Source of the DNA: Candidatus Equimonas faecalis
Lineage (GTDB): Bacteria > Bacteroidota > Bacteroidia > Bacteroidales > Bacteroidaceae
Direction of reading: 5' to 3'
DNA: 48,073 nt
Assembly: GCA_018066245.1 (NCBI GenBank)
Contig: JAGHRT010000011.1
Span: 1 to 48,073, forward strand
A model generated the notes under the pieces. It had not been told where the DNA came from, did no database searches, and saw only the letters and a list, made by a program, of their open reading frames with translations. Shown piece by piece: positions 8,234 to 18,606 of this stretch (position 1 is the stretch's first letter; each line of letters begins with the position of its first letter). The position numbers were made by a program, and so were the translations under genes.

Positions 8234-9037
8234 TCAGCGAGAAGTGATTCCCCACTGCATCTTTTCGCGCAACGTATCAAAGATGTTGGGATGGCTTATC
8301 TTGATGACATTGACGGTGCGCGAAGCCTTGCGGATGCTCAGGGCGGTGTCGGCCTTCAGGCTCTGGCTGCGCCCGTCCACGGCCAAGAGGTAATGTTCGC
8401 TACGTGAGTGAATTTTCAAGGTTATTTCCACATCGTCGCGCACAATGACAGGGCGCACGTTGAGGCTGTGGGGAGCCACGGCAGAAAGGCAGAGAGCATG
8501 GCTGTCGGGCATCACAATGGGGCCGCCTACGCTGAGTGAATAGCCCGTGCTACCCGTGGGCGTTGAAACAATGAGGCCATCGGCCAGATAGCCGTTGAGC
8601 AAGGCTCCGTTGATATATGTTTCTATTTGAATAAGGGCCGACTTGTCTTGTTTTAGGATGGCCACTTCGTTGAGAGCGAATGGATTGTCAGAAAAAGCCT
8701 CTCCACTGGTCATCACTTCAATAACGGTTCGTGCCTCAACGATAAACTGCCCTTCGGCCAGAAGGCGCAGACTTTCGACAAGGCTTTCAGGTGCCACGTC
8801 GGCCAAGAAGCCAAGGTGCCCTGTGTTGATGCCGAGAATCGGCGTACCGGAGGCCCCTACCATGGAGGCCGCACGCAAGAACGTGCCATCGCCGCCAATG
8901 CTGAGTATGGCATCGGCACCCTCACTCTCAGGCTGCACTTCAAGAGAGCTAAGAGCAAGAGCTTTCTCTATATGTTCCACCAGTTCAGCCTTGGCGTAGG
9001 GGCTGATAATCAGGGCAACTGTCTTTATTGGAGGCAT
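8234..9037 (-). CDS. nadK: NAD kinase
   Basis: About 267 residues from the chosen ATG at 9037 ([16 protein letters not shown]). It phosphorylates NAD to NADP. Diagnostic motifs are [20 protein letters not shown], the NE pair in FALNEVAI, and [15 protein letters not shown]. An in-frame TTG at 9088 would add 17 residues unlike the family, so the ATG is preferred; AAGGA directly precedes it. The start overlaps the end of pdxJ by 13 bp, which suggests translational coupling. Confidence 0.93.
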   Translation of the reverse strand: MPPIKTVALIISPYAKAELVEHIEKALALSSLEVQPESEGADAILSIGGDGTFLRAASMVGASGTPILGINTGHLGFLADVAPESLVESLRLLAEGQFIVEARTVIEVMTSGEAFSDNPFALNEVAILKQDKSALIQIETYINGALLNGYLADGLIVSTPTGSTGYSLSVGGPIVMPDSHALCLSAVAPHSLNVRPVIVRDDVEITLKIHSRSEHYLLAVDGRSQSLKADTALSIRKASRTVNVIKISHPNIFDTLREKMQWGITSR

Positions 9038-9744
9038 TCCTTGTAGCGCTTGATGGTTTCTTGCAATCCTAAATAAAGGGCATCGCAAATGAGGGCGTGC
9101 CCTATGCTGACCTCATCCAGCCAAGGGATTTGCTGGTAGAGGTAGTTCAAATTTTCCAAACTGAGGTCGTGGCCAGCATTCAAGCCCAAGCCCAATTCAC
9201 GGGCACGCTCCGCAGCCACGACAAAGGGCCTAACAGCTTTTTCACGGTCGGAGGCATAGTTAGAGGCGTAAGGCTCGGTATAAAGTTCCACGCGGTCGGC
9301 TCCTAAAGCGGCAGCTCCCTCCACCATGGCAGGAAGGGCATCCACAAACACGCTGACACGAATGCCGGCCGCCTTGAAACGTGCAATCAGAGGGGCAAGA
9401 AAACGGCAATTTGCCTCATCCGTTGTGTTCCAACCATGGTTGGATGTGAGTTGTTCGGGGCTGTCGGGCACAAGCGTTACCTGCGCCGGACGCACTTGCA
9501 GCACAAGATTGACGAAACGCTCGTCGGGAAAGCCCTCCATATTGAACTCCGTAGTCAATCGCGGACGGAGGGCCAGTACGTCCATCTTGGTGATGTGTCG
9601 CTCATCGGGGCGCGGATGCACCGTAATGCCCTCCGCACCCATTGCTTCAAGGTCAAGGGCCACTTGCAGCACGTCGGGATTGTTTCCTCCCCTGGCATTG
9701 CGCAACGTGGCCACTTTGTTGATATTTACACTAAGTCTGGTCAT
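9025..9744 (-). CDS. pdxJ: Pyridoxine 5'-phosphate synthase
   Basis: A 239-residue TIM-barrel enzyme that condenses 3-amino-2-oxopropyl phosphate with deoxyxylulose 5-phosphate to make pyridoxine 5'-phosphate, the last step of the DXP-dependent vitamin B6 pathway. Family segments are intact: [16 protein letters not shown] at the N-terminus, [47 protein letters not shown] and [10 protein letters not shown]. It overlaps nadK by 13 bp, so cofactor genes are paired here. Confidence 0.95.
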   Translation of the reverse strand: MTRLSVNINKVATLRNARGGNNPDVLQVALDLEAMGAEGITVHPRPDERHITKMDVLALRPRLTTEFNMEGFPDERFVNLVLQVRPAQVTLVPDSPEQLTSNHGWNTTDEANCRFLAPLIARFKAAGIRVSVFVDALPAMVEGAAALGADRVELYTEPYASNYASDREKAVRPFVVAAERARELGLGLNAGHDLSLENLNYLYQQIPWLDEVSIGHALICDALYLGLQETIKRYKECLQ

Positions 9745-9798
9745 AGTTGTAAGGTAATTCTGTAGGCGGCGGTACGACGGAAAATGTCTGTCAGAGGC

Positions 9799-10641
9799 CT
9801 AATTTTCGTAAGAAGTCAGAAGCCAGTCGCTGCCGCGCTTGTTGAAAACCATCGTTACGCCGGCATCGCCCGAAGGAGCGGAGATACTCACAATGCGCTG
9901 ACTGGACTTGTGGAAAGTACGTCCGTATTTGACACACATCACCTCATCTTTCGGAAGCTCAGGCGCAAAGTCAGGCCATTGCTCCGCATTGATGCTGCCC
10001 TCGATGTTTTCGCCTGTGCTTTCGTCCAATACGTTGATGTTCACCATTTCGGCGACATGGTGTTTCTGGAACTCGCCATCTACCGAGAACTTGCAGTAGA
10101 AATCGAGGAAGTCGGCATTTTCCTCAGCCATATCGGCCACGAATCCGTGGCTAATCTCCGTCAGCATCCACGAGGAGTTTACGCGATTGAAGTGGTACTG
10201 CTTCACTGTCTGCGTCTCAGGCTTTATCTCCAATATGGCTACATAGTTGATGCTCGTGTCCTTGGCCACGGCGGTCGCTTGCCTGCTGGAATTTACGGTA
10301 ATGTAAAGGTCGCGTTCAGAATACAACGGGTCGTGTCGCCACTGCCGCTTGCTAATGGGTTCATTGCTTCCGTCCACGATGTTGCGTAAGGGAAAACTGA
10401 TACGTGAAAGTTGGAATTTCTTGTTTCTCATAAAGGCATAGGCGAAGTCGTCGAAGAGTTCGTCGGCCTTCTTGGGCGGAGCGGCCACGGGCACGCTGTC
10501 TGTTTCAATCGTGTCCAAGCCTATCGTGTCTGAATCCGCTACGGCAATGCTGTCAGTGTCTTCTGTGTCTGTTTGTTTTCCTCCGCAAGCAGGCAGGAGG
10601 AAGCAGAGAAGCAACAGAAAGGGGAGTTGGCGAAATTGCAT
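9799..10641 (-). CDS. Lipoprotein of unknown function (DUF4348-like)
   Basis: A 280-residue protein with a lipoprotein signal: a hydrophobic stretch then LLPAC-GG, so Cys19 is the probable lipidated residue. An Asp/Thr-rich spacer follows (about residues 24-52), then a folded domain starting near LFDDFAYAFMRNKKFQLSRI and ending in FNKRGSDWLLTSYEN. Content and length match what I remember of DUF4348; no enzymatic role is known. It follows folC after 17 bp, so the two probably share a transcript. Confidence 0.75.
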   Translation of the reverse strand: MQFRQLPFLLLLCFLLPACGGKQTDTEDTDSIAVADSDTIGLDTIETDSVPVAAPPKKADELFDDFAYAFMRNKKFQLSRISFPLRNIVDGSNEPISKRQWRHDPLYSERDLYITVNSSRQATAVAKDTSINYVAILEIKPETQTVKQYHFNRVNSSWMLTEISHGFVADMAEENADFLDFYCKFSVDGEFQKHHVAEMVNINVLDESTGENIEGSINAEQWPDFAPELPKDEVMCVKYGRTFHKSSQRIVSISAPSGDAGVTMVFNKRGSDWLLTSYEN

Positions 10642-10658
10642 TATTATAATGTGTGTGA

Positions 10659-11906
10659 TTAGTATGTCTTTTGCAGAGAGGAAAGCAGGTCAGAGACCAC
10701 ATAGCAACTGCCGCCGATGAAGATGCAGTCTTCTTCTGCAGCGGCTTCACGCGCTGCGGCATAGGCTTCTTTGACTGTGGCGTAGGTTTTTCCCATCAAG
10801 CCGTGGCGTAGGGCTTTGGCGCAGACCTCGCTGGCGGGAATGGCGCGGTGGCTGTCGGCTTGTGTCCAATAGTATTCGGCAGTTTGCGGCAACATTCCCA
10901 GCACGGTGTCGATGTCTTTGTCGCTCACCATACCAAACACGATGTGCAGGCGTCTTTCTGCCGCTATTCTTTTCAGTCGCGTCCCAAGGTACTGCCAGGC
11001 GCCGGGGTTGTGCCCCACGTCGCAGAGGGTGAGCGGTGTCTCTGCCAGCGTCTGCCAGCGTCCGCGGAGCCCCGTGAGTTCACACACCTGCGCGATGCCG
11101 CTCTCTATGGCTGTCGGCGTGATGTCGTAGTGGGGTAGGGTGCGCAGCGTCTCTACGGCGGTGAGGATGGTGCGCATATTCTTTTCCTGACAATCGCCGA
11201 GGAGTTCTCCCTGCAGCACCTTGTCCTTGTATTCTTCGGCCTTCACCAGCGGGCATCCCACGCGCCGTGCCGTCGCTTCAAACACGGGCAGCGTCTCTGG
11301 CAGCGTCTCGCCCACCACACAGGGTACGCCGGGTTTCATAATGCCGGCTTTCTCGCTGGCAATCTCTGCCAGCGTCTTGCCGAGTAGGTCGGTGTGATCC
11401 AGCGAGATATTGGTGATGATGCAGAGGTCGGGGCGTATGATGTTGGTGCTGTCCAGGCGTCCGCCGAGGCCAGTTTCAATCACGGCGACATCGACCTCCT
11501 TCTCTGCAAAATATTCCAAGGCCATTGCCGTGGTCAACTCGAAGAACGACGGTTGCAGCGGTTCGAAGAAACAGCGGTGCTTCTCCACGAAATCTACCAC
11601 GTATTCCTCGCTGCACATTTCGCCGTTTACCTTGATACGTTCCCTGAAGTTCACGAGGTGGGGAGAGGTGAAAAGTCCCACTCTCATCCCTGCCTCTTGC
11701 AGAATGGCGGCCAGGGTGTGACAGGTGCTGCCTTTGCCGTTGGTGCCGGCCACGTGGATGGTGCGGTATTGGCGGTGTGGATGTCCCAGATGCTCGTCCA
11801 GAGCCTCAGTCGTGGCGAGCCCTGGCTTATACGCCGATGCCCCGGTCTTTTCAAACTGGGGCGTCTTCGTGAAGAGGTAGTCGCAGGTCTCGCGGTAGGA
11901 CAGCAT
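10659..11906 (-). CDS. folC: Dihydrofolate synthase / folylpolyglutamate synthase
   Basis: A 415-residue Mur-ligase-family enzyme that joins glutamate to dihydropteroate and to folates. The P-loop is HVAGTNGKGSTCHTLA near residue 50, followed by FTSPHLVNFRERI and LSLDHTDLLG, with the C-terminal ligase domain carrying LCDVGHNPGAWQYLG. Length is normal. It lies between dnaJ (68 bp upstream) and the lipoprotein gene on the minus strand. Confidence 0.93.
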   Translation of the reverse strand: MLSYRETCDYLFTKTPQFEKTGASAYKPGLATTEALDEHLGHPHRQYRTIHVAGTNGKGSTCHTLAAILQEAGMRVGLFTSPHLVNFRERIKVNGEMCSEEYVVDFVEKHRCFFEPLQPSFFELTTAMALEYFAEKEVDVAVIETGLGGRLDSTNIIRPDLCIITNISLDHTDLLGKTLAEIASEKAGIMKPGVPCVVGETLPETLPVFEATARRVGCPLVKAEEYKDKVLQGELLGDCQEKNMRTILTAVETLRTLPHYDITPTAIESGIAQVCELTGLRGRWQTLAETPLTLCDVGHNPGAWQYLGTRLKRIAAERRLHIVFGMVSDKDIDTVLGMLPQTAEYYWTQADSHRAIPASEVCAKALRHGLMGKTYATVKEAYAAAREAAAEEDCIFIGGSCYVVSDLLSSLQKTY

Positions 11907-11974
11907 GGGGATAAGTTAAAAGTTAAAAGTTGGGATGTTCAATATTCCGCGTCCTAATTCTTAATTCAAAATTC

Positions 11975-13147
11975 TCAGAAGTATCTCTTGAATGCTCTGA
12001 ATATCTGGTCTTTCACGCTGTCGGTGGCGGGTTTCATTGTCTTGTCCTCGGCAATGCCCTCCAGGGCTTTGCGCACATCCTTCGAGGGGTTTTCGGGGAT
12101 ATATACGCTGACATTCACAATGAGGTCGCCCTTGCCATAGCCATAGCCTTGCACGGCGGGCAGGCCTTTCTCGCGCAGGCGCAGGCAGGTGCCGGGTTGT
12201 GTGCCGGGTTTGATGGTGATGCGTGCCTTTCCGTCGAGGGTGGGGATTTCTATGCTGGCACCCATCATCGCCTGCGTCATTGTCAGCAGCAGGTTATAGA
12301 CGATGTTCTGATCCTGACGCACGAAGTCCTTGTGAGGCTCCTCGGTGATAATCACCTGGATGTCGCCGTTCACGCCACCGCGTGGGCCAGCATTGCCTTT
12401 ACCGCTGGCAGTCACTACCATACCTTCCTGCACGCCGGCAGGGATGCGTACCTCCACGACTTCCTCGCCTTTCTCCACGCCGGTACCATGGCAGCACGAG
12501 CATTTGTCCTTGATGATGGTGCCTTCGCCGTGGCATTGGGGGCAGGGGCTCTGCTGTTGCATCATTCCGAACATCGTCCTCTGCGCCGTGATGACATAGC
12601 CGCTGCCGTGACACTGCGGGCAGGTCTCGGGACGGCTGTTGCCGTGGCAGCCACTGCCGTGGCACTCGTGGCACTGCACATCCTTCTTCACCTTGAACTT
12701 CTTCGTCACGCCGGTGTTGATTTCTTCCAGCGTCAGGCGCACCTTCACGCGGAGGTCGTCGCCGCGGTACTGGCGAGGTCCACGGCTTCTGCTGCGTCCG
12801 CCGCCGCCGAAGCCTCCGAAGCCCATACCTTCGAAGATGTCGCCGAACTGTGAGAAGATGTCCTCCATCGAGAAGCCACCACCTCCGAAGCCACCGAAGC
12901 CTCCGGCGCCGTTCACGCCTTCTTCGCCGAACTGGTCGTAGCGCTGGCGCTTCTCGCTGTCGCTGAGCACGGAGTAGGCCTCCGCGGCTTCCTTGAACTT
13001 CTCCTCGGCTTTTTTCTTCTCCTCCTCGCTCTTGTCACCCTGGCGGTCGGGATGGTATTTTATGGCCAGTTTCTTATAGGCCTTCTTTATCTCGTCGGCC
13101 GAAGCATTGCGCTCCACACCGAGTATTTTGTAATAGTCTTTTCCCAT
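11975..13147 (-). CDS. dnaJ: Chaperone DnaJ
   Basis: 390 residues from ATG 13147 ([15 protein letters not shown]). The J domain has the HPD motif (KYHPDRQGD). A Gly/Phe-rich linker follows, then four CxxCxGxG zinc repeats ([32 protein letters not shown]) and the C-terminal substrate domains, so this is a complete type I DnaJ that works with DnaK and GrpE. A GTG at 13153 would add two residues and overlap the grpE stop; the ATG gives the canonical start. It is 5 bp from grpE, so the two are coupled. Confidence 0.96.
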   Translation of the reverse strand: MGKDYYKILGVERNASADEIKKAYKKLAIKYHPDRQGDKSEEEKKKAEEKFKEAAEAYSVLSDSEKRQRYDQFGEEGVNGAGGFGGFGGGGFSMEDIFSQFGDIFEGMGFGGFGGGGRSRSRGPRQYRGDDLRVKVRLTLEEINTGVTKKFKVKKDVQCHECHGSGCHGNSRPETCPQCHGSGYVITAQRTMFGMMQQQSPCPQCHGEGTIIKDKCSCCHGTGVEKGEEVVEVRIPAGVQEGMVVTASGKGNAGPRGGVNGDIQVIITEEPHKDFVRQDQNIVYNLLLTMTQAMMGASIEIPTLDGKARITIKPGTQPGTCLRLREKGLPAVQGYGYGKGDLIVNVSVYIPENPSKDVRKALEGIAEDKTMKPATDSVKDQIFRAFKRYF

Positions 13148-13152
13148 TTGCA

Positions 13153-13776
13153 CTATTGTCCCACGACAACTTTTGCGTGTCTGATTACATTGCCGTTCAT
13201 CTTGTAGCCCTGCTGCACGCAGTCGATGACGCAGCCTTTCTGCTTTTCGTCCTCCACGGGGAACATTGTCACGGCCTCGTGCAGGTCGGTGTCGAACTTC
13301 TCGCCTTTGGCTTCTATCACTTCCAGACCTTGCTGTTGCAGGGTGGTGCGCAGTTTCTGGCTGATAAGCAGGAGTCCTTCTTTCAGGGCTTCCACGTCCT
13401 CGCTCTTGGCGATGTGTTGCTCGGCGCGGTCGAGGTCGTCGATGACGGGCAGGAGGGCCAGCATCAGGTTCTTGCCGCCCATCGTGATGAGGTCGGCCTT
13501 CTCCTTGATGACGCGCTTGCGGTAGTTCTCAAATTCTGCCACCTTGTAGAGCGCGTCCTTCTTCAACTGCTCGATGAGAGCCTCGGCTTCGGCCAGTTTC
13601 TCTTCGGCGGTCAGTTCCTTCGGTGTTTCTTCCTCTTTGGGAGCCGCTTCGGCGTCTTCGTTTTCGTTTCCGTTAACGTTTTCGTTTTCGTTAACGTTTT
13701 CGCTTTCGTTAACGTTTTCGTTAATGATTGTCTGCTCTTCAGGCAGTTCTTCTTGTGTCTTTTTGTCTTTACTCAT
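13153..13776 (-). CDS. grpE: Nucleotide exchange factor GrpE
   Basis: A 207-residue GrpE. A variable N-terminus precedes a long coiled coil ([20 protein letters not shown], then [17 protein letters not shown]) and the C-terminal beta domain with [13 protein letters not shown] and [14 protein letters not shown]. It releases ADP from DnaK. Residues about 18-40 are an Asn-Val-Asn-Glu repeat coded by hexamers (13659-13724), an unusual low-complexity insert in a region that is usually disordered. The gene lies 32 bp after the ABC-F gene, with no clear promoter in the gap. Confidence 0.95.
   Translation of the reverse strand: MSKDKKTQEELPEEQTIINENVNESENVNENENVNGNENEDAEAAPKEEETPKELTAEEKLAEAEALIEQLKKDALYKVAEFENYRKRVIKEKADLITMGGKNLMLALLPVIDDLDRAEQHIAKSEDVEALKEGLLLISQKLRTTLQQQGLEVIEAKGEKFDTDLHEAVTMFPVEDEKQKGCVIDCVQQGYKMNGNVIRHAKVVVGQ
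13659..13724. repeat. grpE: Hexamer tandem repeat inside grpE
   Basis: Eleven in-phase hexamers of the form CGTTTT, CGTTTC, CGTTAA or CGCTTT lie at 13659-13724. They encode the Asn-Val/Asn-Glu repeats of the GrpE N-terminus on the minus strand. Because the unit is 6 bp, gain or loss of units would keep the frame. Confidence 0.85.
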
Positions 13777-13808
13777 TGCCGGTTTTATATTTGGTTTTCG
13801 GAGCGCAA

Positions 13809-15637
<1,829 letters not shown>

Positions 15638-15651
15638 AAATGTGTTTTTTG

Positions 15652-15725
15652 AGCCTCTTGTCGGATTCGAACCAACGACCCCGAGATTACAAATCACGTG
15701 CTCTGGCCAACTGAGCTAAAGAGGC
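15652..15725 (-). tRNA. tRNA-Thr (anticodon TGT)
   Basis: On the minus strand the acceptor stem GCCTCTT pairs with AAGAGGC. The D arm contains AGCTCAGTTGG, the anticodon loop is TTTGTAA (anticodon TGT), and the T loop is GGTTCGAATCC. The anticodon stem has one T-T mismatch. No CCA is encoded. Its own promoter and terminator flank it. Confidence 0.92.
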
Positions 15726-15852
15726 GGGTGGGTAAGCTCTCTGTATCGCGCCGCTACAACCAACTACCTTTGCTGCGGTCAGGCCCTGGAGGATTCGAAG
15801 GGAGCTGGCCGTACAGCACTTACCCGTGGAGTGGCTTTTGCCTTTTCGACTG

Positions 15853-15884
15853 CAAAAGTACGACTATTTATCGGATTGGCCAAG
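15853..15884 (-). promoter_or_regulatory. Promoter of tRNA-Thr
   Basis: The minus strand reads CTTG (plus 15881-15884), 20 bp, then TACTTTTG (plus 15853-15860), which fits the Bacteroidetes consensus. It overlaps the stop codon of the DEAD-box helicase gene (stop at 15864-15866). Confidence 0.65.
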
Positions 15885-17210
15885 CTTTTCGGCGGTTTTT
15901 TTCTGCTTTTCTGCCCTTTGGGCCGTATTTTTGCTTTCCTGAGCTGACGCTTCGCGCTTCTTGTCTGCGTTATGCTTGCTTTTGTTGTTTTTAGAGGAGC
16001 GGTGCCCGCCTTTGCCGCCGCGATGATTGGAGCGACTGCGGCCGGGCTTGTCGGAGGCACCTGTATCGGCGGGCGCTTCAATGCCTTCGGGGAGCGTGAG
16101 ACGGGGCACCTTTTTTTCCAATAGGCGCTCAATGGAGCGCAGGGCAGGGCGGTCGCGCTCACTCACGAAGGTGATGGCTTGGCCTTGGCGACCTGCGCGT
16201 GCGGTGCGGCCTATGCGGTGGACGTAGTCCTCGGGATCGCGCGGGGCATCGTAGTTGATGACCATGGTAATGTCGTCGATGTCGATACCGCGGCTCACGA
16301 TGTCGGTGGCTACGAGAAGGTCTATTTGCCTGGCCTTAAATGCGTTCATCACTTCGTCGCGCTCCTTTTGATCAAGGTCGGAGTGCATGGCGTGGCAATT
16401 GTAGCCTTTGTGTGCAAGTTGGGAAGCGAGGAATTTGACGTCCTGCTTGCTTTTGGCGAAGAGTATGACGCGCTGGGGTGGAGTTTGTTGGAAAACGTGG
16501 AGTAGGATTTTCATCTTGTCCACTTCATGGCAAAGGTAGATGCCTTGCTGGATGTTTTCTGCGGGTTTGCTTACGGCTATCTTTACTTCGACGGGATTTT
16601 GCAGGATGCTGTGAGCGAGTGCGGTTATTTCCTTGGGCATGGTCGCGCTGAACAGGATGGTCTGCCGTTCACGGGGCAGGCATTTCACGATTTGCAGGAT
16701 GTCGTCGCTGAAGCCCATGTCAAGCATACGGTCGGCTTCGTCAAGGATGAGGTGGGTGGTGCGCGAGAGGTCGCAGTTGCCCAGGGAGATATGGCTGATA
16801 AGGCGGCCTGGTGTAGCTATGACGATGTCGGCTCCTTGTGCAAGGGCACGGCGTTCTTGCTCGTAGCGTTGGCCGTCGTTGCCGCCGTAGATGGCTACGC
16901 CGTTGATGTCCATGTAGTAGGAAAAGCCTTGCAGGGCCTGGTCGATTTGGCGTGCGAGTTCACGGGTGGGAGCCATGATGAGGCAGTTTACGGCATCGTG
17001 CGGGTGAGGTTCCTGTTGGAGCAGGGTGAGTATGGGGAGGAGATAGGCGGCGGTCTTTCCGGTGCCGGTTTGCGCTATGCCTATGACATCGCGCCCTGCG
17101 AGTAGGGGCGGGATGCACTTTTCCTGAATGGGGGTGCAGTTTTCAAAGTGCATATCGTAGATGGCATCGAGTACGTCGTCGGAGAGGGGGAGATCGTAAA
17201 AGGAGGACAT
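15864..17210 (-). CDS. DEAD-box RNA helicase, RhlE-like
   Basis: A 448-residue ATP-dependent RNA helicase. The Q motif region is TPIQEKCIPPLLAGRD, followed by AQTGTGKTAAY (motif I), PTRELARQ (Ia), LDEADRMLDMGF (II), FSATMPKE (III) and HRIGRTARAGRQGQA (VI). The last 75 residues are a Lys/Arg/Ser-rich tail typical of RNA-binding extensions. It probably acts in ribosome assembly or mRNA turnover. The upstream gap carries an octamer array at 17214-17253. Confidence 0.93.
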   Translation of the reverse strand: MSSFYDLPLSDDVLDAIYDMHFENCTPIQEKCIPPLLAGRDVIGIAQTGTGKTAAYLLPILTLLQQEPHPHDAVNCLIMAPTRELARQIDQALQGFSYYMDINGVAIYGGNDGQRYEQERRALAQGADIVIATPGRLISHISLGNCDLSRTTHLILDEADRMLDMGFSDDILQIVKCLPRERQTILFSATMPKEITALAHSILQNPVEVKIAVSKPAENIQQGIYLCHEVDKMKILLHVFQQTPPQRVILFAKSKQDVKFLASQLAHKGYNCHAMHSDLDQKERDEVMNAFKARQIDLLVATDIVSRGIDIDDITMVINYDAPRDPEDYVHRIGRTARAGRQGQAITFVSERDRPALRSIERLLEKKVPRLTLPEGIEAPADTGASDKPGRSRSNHRGGKGGHRSSKNNKSKHNADKKREASAQESKNTAQRAEKQKKTAEKLGQSDK

Positions 17211-17213
17211 GAG

Positions 17214-17253
17214 GGATAAATTAGCAAGTGGGGGAATTAGCGAATTAGTAAAT
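17214..17253. repeat. Octamer array upstream of the DEAD-box helicase gene
   Basis: Five 8-bp units in phase: GGATAAAT, TAGCAAGT, GGGGGAAT, TAGCGAAT, TAGTAAAT. The same octamer style occurs at 2404-2475 and 47816-47887. The array fills the gap between the lptF/G-type gene and the helicase start, where a promoter would be expected. Confidence 0.7.
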
Positions 17254-17273
17254 GGAGGTTTCCTAAGAGGGGG

Positions 17274-18482
17274 CTATTGTGGCGTGCGCCTATAGAGGAT
17301 GTAAGCGACGAGGGCGAATACTATGTTGGGAATCCATACGGCCAGCAGGGGCGGACAGCCTGCGTTGGTGGCGAAGGAGGCGGACACGCCTTGGAACAGG
17401 ATAAAGGCGAAGGCCAGAGCGAGGCCGAGGCCGAGGGCGGCGCCCATGCCGCCTTTACGTTTCTGAGAACTGAGACATACGCCTATGAGCGTGAGGATGA
17501 AGGCGGCAAAGGGGGCGGCCATTCGCTTGTGATATTCCACTTGGAAGATGGCTACGCCGGAGGCTCCGCGCAATTTTTGCCGGTTGATAAATTCGCGTAA
17601 CTGGGGCTGGGTGAGCGTTTCCTGCTGCCCTTTGACGTAGTAGAAGTCGGAGGGCTGAAGAAGGATGGTGCTATCAAGGCGTGCGCCCGAGGTGATGTAT
17701 TCACGATTGCCACGCAGAGTACGTATGCGGTAGTCGTTGATGGTCCAGGAGTAGGGATGGTCGGTCAGGGTGTCGTACTGGATGCTATAGGCCGTAAGGC
17801 GGGAAACGAGTTTCTTGTTCTCGAATTTGTCGAGGGAGAACTCGTAGCCCATCTTGGTGCTGTTGCTGAACCGGCCTATGTAGGCCACCACGCCCGTATC
17901 GACCTGCATCTGTATATTGACGGGGTCTTCTGAGAATGTATGCCGCTTTGCAATATATTGATTGTCAAAGTTTACTCGCTTTTCGTTGCAGTAAGGGATG
18001 ATATAGCAGCCCAACACGAAACTCAAGGCGGCTATGAGAGCCGCTCCCACCATATAAGGGCGAAGAAGCCGTCTGAACGACATGCCTGCCGACTTCATGG
18101 CAATGATTTCGGAGTGCCCCGCCATGTTGCTGGTGAAGAAGATGACGGCAATGAAGATGAAGAGCGGCGAAAAGAGATTGGCGAAGTAGGGAATGAAGTT
18201 GAGGTAGAAAGTTACCAGTATCTGATACCATTTGGCGGGGCTGGCAATGAACTTGTCGATGCGCTCGTTGAAGTCGAACAGTATGGCAATGCTGACGATG
18301 ATGGCAATCAGGAAGAGGTAGGTGGTGATGAAGCGCCGGATGATGTACCAGTCAATCTTACCCAGCCATGTGAAGTGCCACTTCTGTCGCCCAGACGCTT
18401 TGCTCGCGGGGCTTGTCGCGTCCCCCTTCTTATGGGGAAAGGGACGGTTCAACAGGGTGGAGAGGCGTGTGGGTAGGGACAT
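17274..18482 (-). CDS. LptF/LptG-family LPS export permease
   Basis: A 402-residue membrane protein of the YjgP/YjgQ family. With LptB it extracts lipopolysaccharide from the inner membrane. The family start WYIIRRFITTYLFLIAI begins only at about residue 45, followed by a periplasmic domain (about 150-290) and three C-terminal membrane helices. The first 44 residues (RPFPHKKGDATSPASKASG and neighbours) are not part of the family and overlap a GTCCC...GGGAC inverted repeat, so they may derive from a repeat. No other ATG is available. LptF and LptG cannot be told apart here. Confidence 0.87.
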   Translation of the reverse strand: MSLPTRLSTLLNRPFPHKKGDATSPASKASGRQKWHFTWLGKIDWYIIRRFITTYLFLIAIIVSIAILFDFNERIDKFIASPAKWYQILVTFYLNFIPYFANLFSPLFIFIAVIFFTSNMAGHSEIIAMKSAGMSFRRLLRPYMVGAALIAALSFVLGCYIIPYCNEKRVNFDNQYIAKRHTFSEDPVNIQMQVDTGVVAYIGRFSNSTKMGYEFSLDKFENKKLVSRLTAYSIQYDTLTDHPYSWTINDYRIRTLRGNREYITSGARLDSTILLQPSDFYYVKGQQETLTQPQLREFINRQKLRGASGVAIFQVEYHKRMAAPFAAFILTLIGVCLSSQKRKGGMGAALGLGLALAFAFILFQGVSASFATNAGCPPLLAVWIPNIVFALVAYILYRRTPQ

Positions 18483-18494
18483 GGTTGCGCTGTG

Positions 18495-18571
18495 GTATAG
18501 AGTAGTGATTCCTGTCGTATAGAGTAGTGATTCCTATTGTATAGAGTAGTTTTTCCTGTAGTATAGAGTAG
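18495..18571 (+). repeat. 22-bp-period array of GTATAGAGTAG, four copies
   Basis: The 11-mer GTATAGAGTAG starts at 18495, 18517, 18539 and 18561, exactly 22 bp apart, with variable 11-bp spacers such as TGATTCCTGTC, TGATTCCTATT and TTTTTCCTGTA. The array fills the gap between tgt and the lptF/G-type gene. A second array of the same 11-mer is at 28124-28178. The exact two-turn spacing suggests a protein-binding or tandem regulatory array. Confidence 0.8.
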
Positions 18572-18606
18572 GACCGTTTCCCGTAGGGAGTACGTAATCT
18601 TCTGGC

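Noticed and set aside
9038-9088. Longer start for NAD kinase
   Set aside because: The extension begins at TTG, lies inside pdxJ, and is unlike NAD kinase N-termini.
13786-13793. TATATTTG box on the plus strand
   Set aside because: No plus-strand gene follows; all neighbouring genes run on the minus strand.
18495-18571. CRISPR-like array
   Set aside because: The repeat is only 11 bp with 11-bp related spacers, there are four units, and no cas gene is present.
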